Assembly (NCBI GenBank): GCA_017577945.1 | Contig: PKQS01000008.1 | Span: 1-64,000, forward strand | DNA: 64,000 nucleotides | DNA from: Bacillota bacterium | Lineage (GTDB): Bacteria; Bacillota; Limnochordia; Limnochordales; ZCTH02-B6 | Direction of reading: 5' to 3' | Shown: one piece after another, positions 62,269 through 64,000 of the stretch | Position numbering within the stretch: the stretch's first letter is position 1 | How the letters are laid out: every line of letters starts with the position of its first letter | Notes under the pieces: generated by a model | Told to the model about the DNA's origin: nothing | What the model saw: only the letters and a program-made list of their open reading frames with translations | Databases searched by the model: none | Translations under genes and position numbers: made by a program

Positions 62269-64000
62269 GTGCGCGTGCTCTTCGTCAACCACAATTCGTA
62301 CCCAGAAGAAGTCACGGGAGCGGAGAAAAGCCTGTTCTACGACGTGCGGGCCCTGGTGGAGCGAGGCGTCGAAGCCGCCGTGCTCAGCCGCAAAGAGGGT
62401 CTAAGCACTGAGTATTTTCGCTCCCTGGGCGTACCCGTCTTCGTCACGCCTTACGACTCGCCGCGGGTGAAGGAACTCATTGCCCGGATCCGACCCCACG
62501 TAGTGTACGTGAATACCATCGCGCCTACGCCGGTCGCGGAGGCGGCCCGTACCGTAGGCGCGCCGGTGTTGTGGGTCATCCGCGAGCTTCCGCAAGACCG
62601 GCTCGAGCGCGTGGAAGCCGTAAGTCGCTGGGCCACGACCATCGTGGCCGTTTCCGACGCCGTACGGCGCCGGCTTCAACTGTTGGGCGTACGGCGCCCC
62701 ATCGTCAAGCTGTACAATGCCGTGCCTTTGTCGGACTGGCGTGAACAGGTCTGGGATCAGTTGCGGTTGCGCCAGCGCCGCGCGTGGCGTCTGACCGACG
62801 ACCACGTCGCGATCGGGTTTGTTGGCAAAGTCAACGAAAAGAAAGGTATCGCCCACTTCGTAAGGATGGCGCTGCGCGTCGGCCGGCGCGAAAAGAAAGC
62901 CGTCTTTTTCATTTTCGGTCACATCCGCGACCGCCGCCAGCCGCTGTGGCGACGCCTGCGCCGGCGCATCGCTGAGGCTCGAATGAGCCGCCGCGTGGTT
63001 CATTGCGGATTCGAAGAAAACGTGGAGCGCGTGTATCCGGGCCTGGACATCGTGGTCGTTCCGAGCCTGGCCGACGAACCGTTCGGCCGCGTCACGGCCG
63101 AAGCCATGGCATTTCGCAAACCAGTGGTCGCGTATGACAGCGGCGCGGCTCGAGAGTTGGTCGTTCACGGACAAACGGGCTTCATCGTGCCGAAGGGCAA
63201 CGTGGAGTTGCTGTCGCAGGCCGTCCAGCAGCTGCTGGACCCCGCGCTGCGCCACCGTTTCGGCGACGCAGGGCGACGCCGGCTCGAAGCGCTGTTCGCT
63301 ATGGGGCCCCACGCTCGTCAATTGTTTAAGCTGGCCCGGCACTGTGCGCACCGCGCCGCCGGCACGTGGCGGCCCAGGCCAACGCTGCGGCCCGCCACCG
63401 CGACCATCAGTCCTCTGGACCAGAAACCGCCCAAACGACTGCAACCCTTCGTGGGCCGCGTGGCCGACCCGCCGCCGCTGCCCTGGGGCACGTTTAAGGC
63501 GCGCCGGGCCACCGTCCAGCGCCTCGCCGAATTGCAAGCCCGCTTTCTTTTCCGCACCCAAGCTGGGCAGCGCGGCGCCGTTTCGGCGCCTATTCCCCAT
63601 TTTCTGGACGCCGTCCGCGCCGCCCGCCGCCGGGGGACACTGCAGCGGCAGCTGAAGCAATACCGCCGCTGGCTACCCGGCGAACACGACGCCCGTCTGG
63701 TGGAACAAGCGCTGCGACGCCTGCCCCGGCTGATGGCGAAGGCGAAAAAGTGTCCGGCTGCCCTGGCGCACGGCGATGTCCGCTGGCGCAACTTGCGCCT
63801 GGACGACGACGGTGCCGTACGGTTCGTGCGCTGGTCGAAAAGCGTCATCGCGCCCGTGCCGTACGATCTCGCCTGTTGGGTGGAAGAAACGCTGGCCTTT
63901 TACCCCGAATACCGCAAGCGGCAAAAAGAGCTGCGCGACTGGGCCATCGACACGTATCGCCGCCACTTTGCCAAAGTCCGGCGCCCGCTGCCGCGCCAGC
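62269..64000 (+). CDS. Glycosyltransferase (GT4) fused to APH/CotS-like kinase domain, partial
   Basis: The frame runs from GTG 62269 (GGGGTGAGG upstream) off the right edge, at least 577 residues. Residues 1-360 are a GT-B glycosyltransferase: RVLFVNHNSYPEEVTGAEKS, VAIGFVGKVNEKKGIAHFVR, and PSLADEPFGRVTAEAMAFRK with the EX7E motif, then GQTGFIVPKGNVELL. From about 400 a second domain resembles aminoglycoside phosphotransferase/CotS kinases: ALAHGDVRWRNLRLDDDGAV keeps the HGDxxxxN catalytic loop, and PYDLACWVEETLAFYPEYRK is the following helix. The metal Asp expected in the next strand (normally DW or DF) is Arg-Trp here. Bacillus has cotSA (GT) and cotS (kinase) as separate spore-coat genes. 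Confidence 0.85.
   Translation, partial: MRVLFVNHNSYPEEVTGAEKSLFYDVRALVERGVEAAVLSRKEGLSTEYFRSLGVPVFVTPYDSPRVKELIARIRPHVVYVNTIAPTPVAEAARTVGAPVLWVIRELPQDRLERVEAVSRWATTIVAVSDAVRRRLQLLGVRRPIVKLYNAVPLSDWREQVWDQLRLRQRRAWRLTDDHVAIGFVGKVNEKKGIAHFVRMALRVGRREKKAVFFIFGHIRDRRQPLWRRLRRRIAEARMSRRVVHCGFEENVERVYPGLDIVVVPSLADEPFGRVTAEAMAFRKPVVAYDSGAARELVVHGQTGFIVPKGNVELLSQAVQQLLDPALRHRFGDAGRRRLEALFAMGPHARQLFKLARHCAHRAAGTWRPRPTLRPATATISPLDQKPPKRLQPFVGRVADPPPLPWGTFKARRATVQRLAELQARFLFRTQAGQRGAVSAPIPHFLDAVRAARRRGTLQRQLKQYRRWLPGEHDARLVEQALRRLPRLMAKAKKCPAALAHGDVRWRNLRLDDDGAVRFVRWSKSVIAPVPYDLACWVEETLAFYPEYRKRQKELRDWAIDTYRRHFAKVRRPLPRQ

Overview
The window looks like the chromosome of a high-GC, spore-forming member of the Bacillota (Limnochordia/Symbiobacteria-like; inferred, no 16S present). 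The signs are two alpha/beta-type small acid-soluble spore proteins, strong GGAGG ribosome sites with many GTG and TTG starts, an S-box riboswitch, a DUF3243 protein, mrfAB, and a meso-diaminopimelate dehydrogenase. Sco1, PCuAC, a type II NADH dehydrogenase-like protein and a cytochrome c point to aerobic respiration. An OmpH/Skp-like protein hints at an outer membrane or its relic.

Region 1 (1-9.75 kb) is a complete type I-C CRISPR-Cas locus read leftward: cas3-cas5-cas8c-cas7-(cas4 remnant)-cas1-cas2, then a leader and an array of 36 canonical repeats plus one degenerate terminal repeat (36 spacers). cas4 has lost all but about its first 43 codons, and the cas1 start codon lies inside the remnant. 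One spacer is present twice.

Region 2 (10-12 kb) has a YitT-type membrane protein, two very small genes each followed by a hairpin, and a thiol peroxidase. Region 3 (12.2-16.1 kb) is a scrapyard: pieces of contractile-tail genes on the plus strand (sheath 3' part, an intact tube-like gene, two truncated tail proteins) alternate with broken minus-strand genes (a BTAD-like fragment, a frameshifted and truncated secreted beta-propeller, an orphan fragment).

Region 4 (16.2-33 kb) is ordinary chromosome: ArsC-like protein, GAF-GGDEF cyclase, flavin reductase, NDH-2-like protein, SDR, CBS pair, an overlapping Fur-DtxR regulator pair, a cytochrome c, a secreted EEP-fold enzyme, a YhaM-like OB-HD protein, an IclR regulator overlapping a fused proline dehydrogenase/P5C dehydrogenase, a PHP protein, DinB, Ddh and tRNA-Arg(CCT).

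Region 5 (33-45 kb) is rich in envelope and spore functions: Skp-like protein, a zinc-peptidase lipoprotein, two SASPs, a polysaccharide deacetylase, a histidine phosphatase, trxB, an aldolase-dehydrogenase pair, PCuAC-Sco1, OsmC, DUF3243 and a MarR regulator with an added cysteine cluster. Region 6 (45-64 kb) holds a 7Fe ferredoxin, the mrfA-mrfB repair pair, two DoxX paralogues, two TPR proteins, a GNAT, an HtrA protease, an S-box controlled metY, tRNA-Arg(ACG), a secreted phosphodiesterase interrupted by one in-frame TAG, and at the right edge a glycosyltransferase fused to a CotS/APH-like kinase domain.

The strongest leads are the cas4 deletion scar, the tail-gene scrapyard, the GT4-kinase fusion, the TAG-interrupted enzyme and the cysteine-bearing MarR with its palindromic sites.
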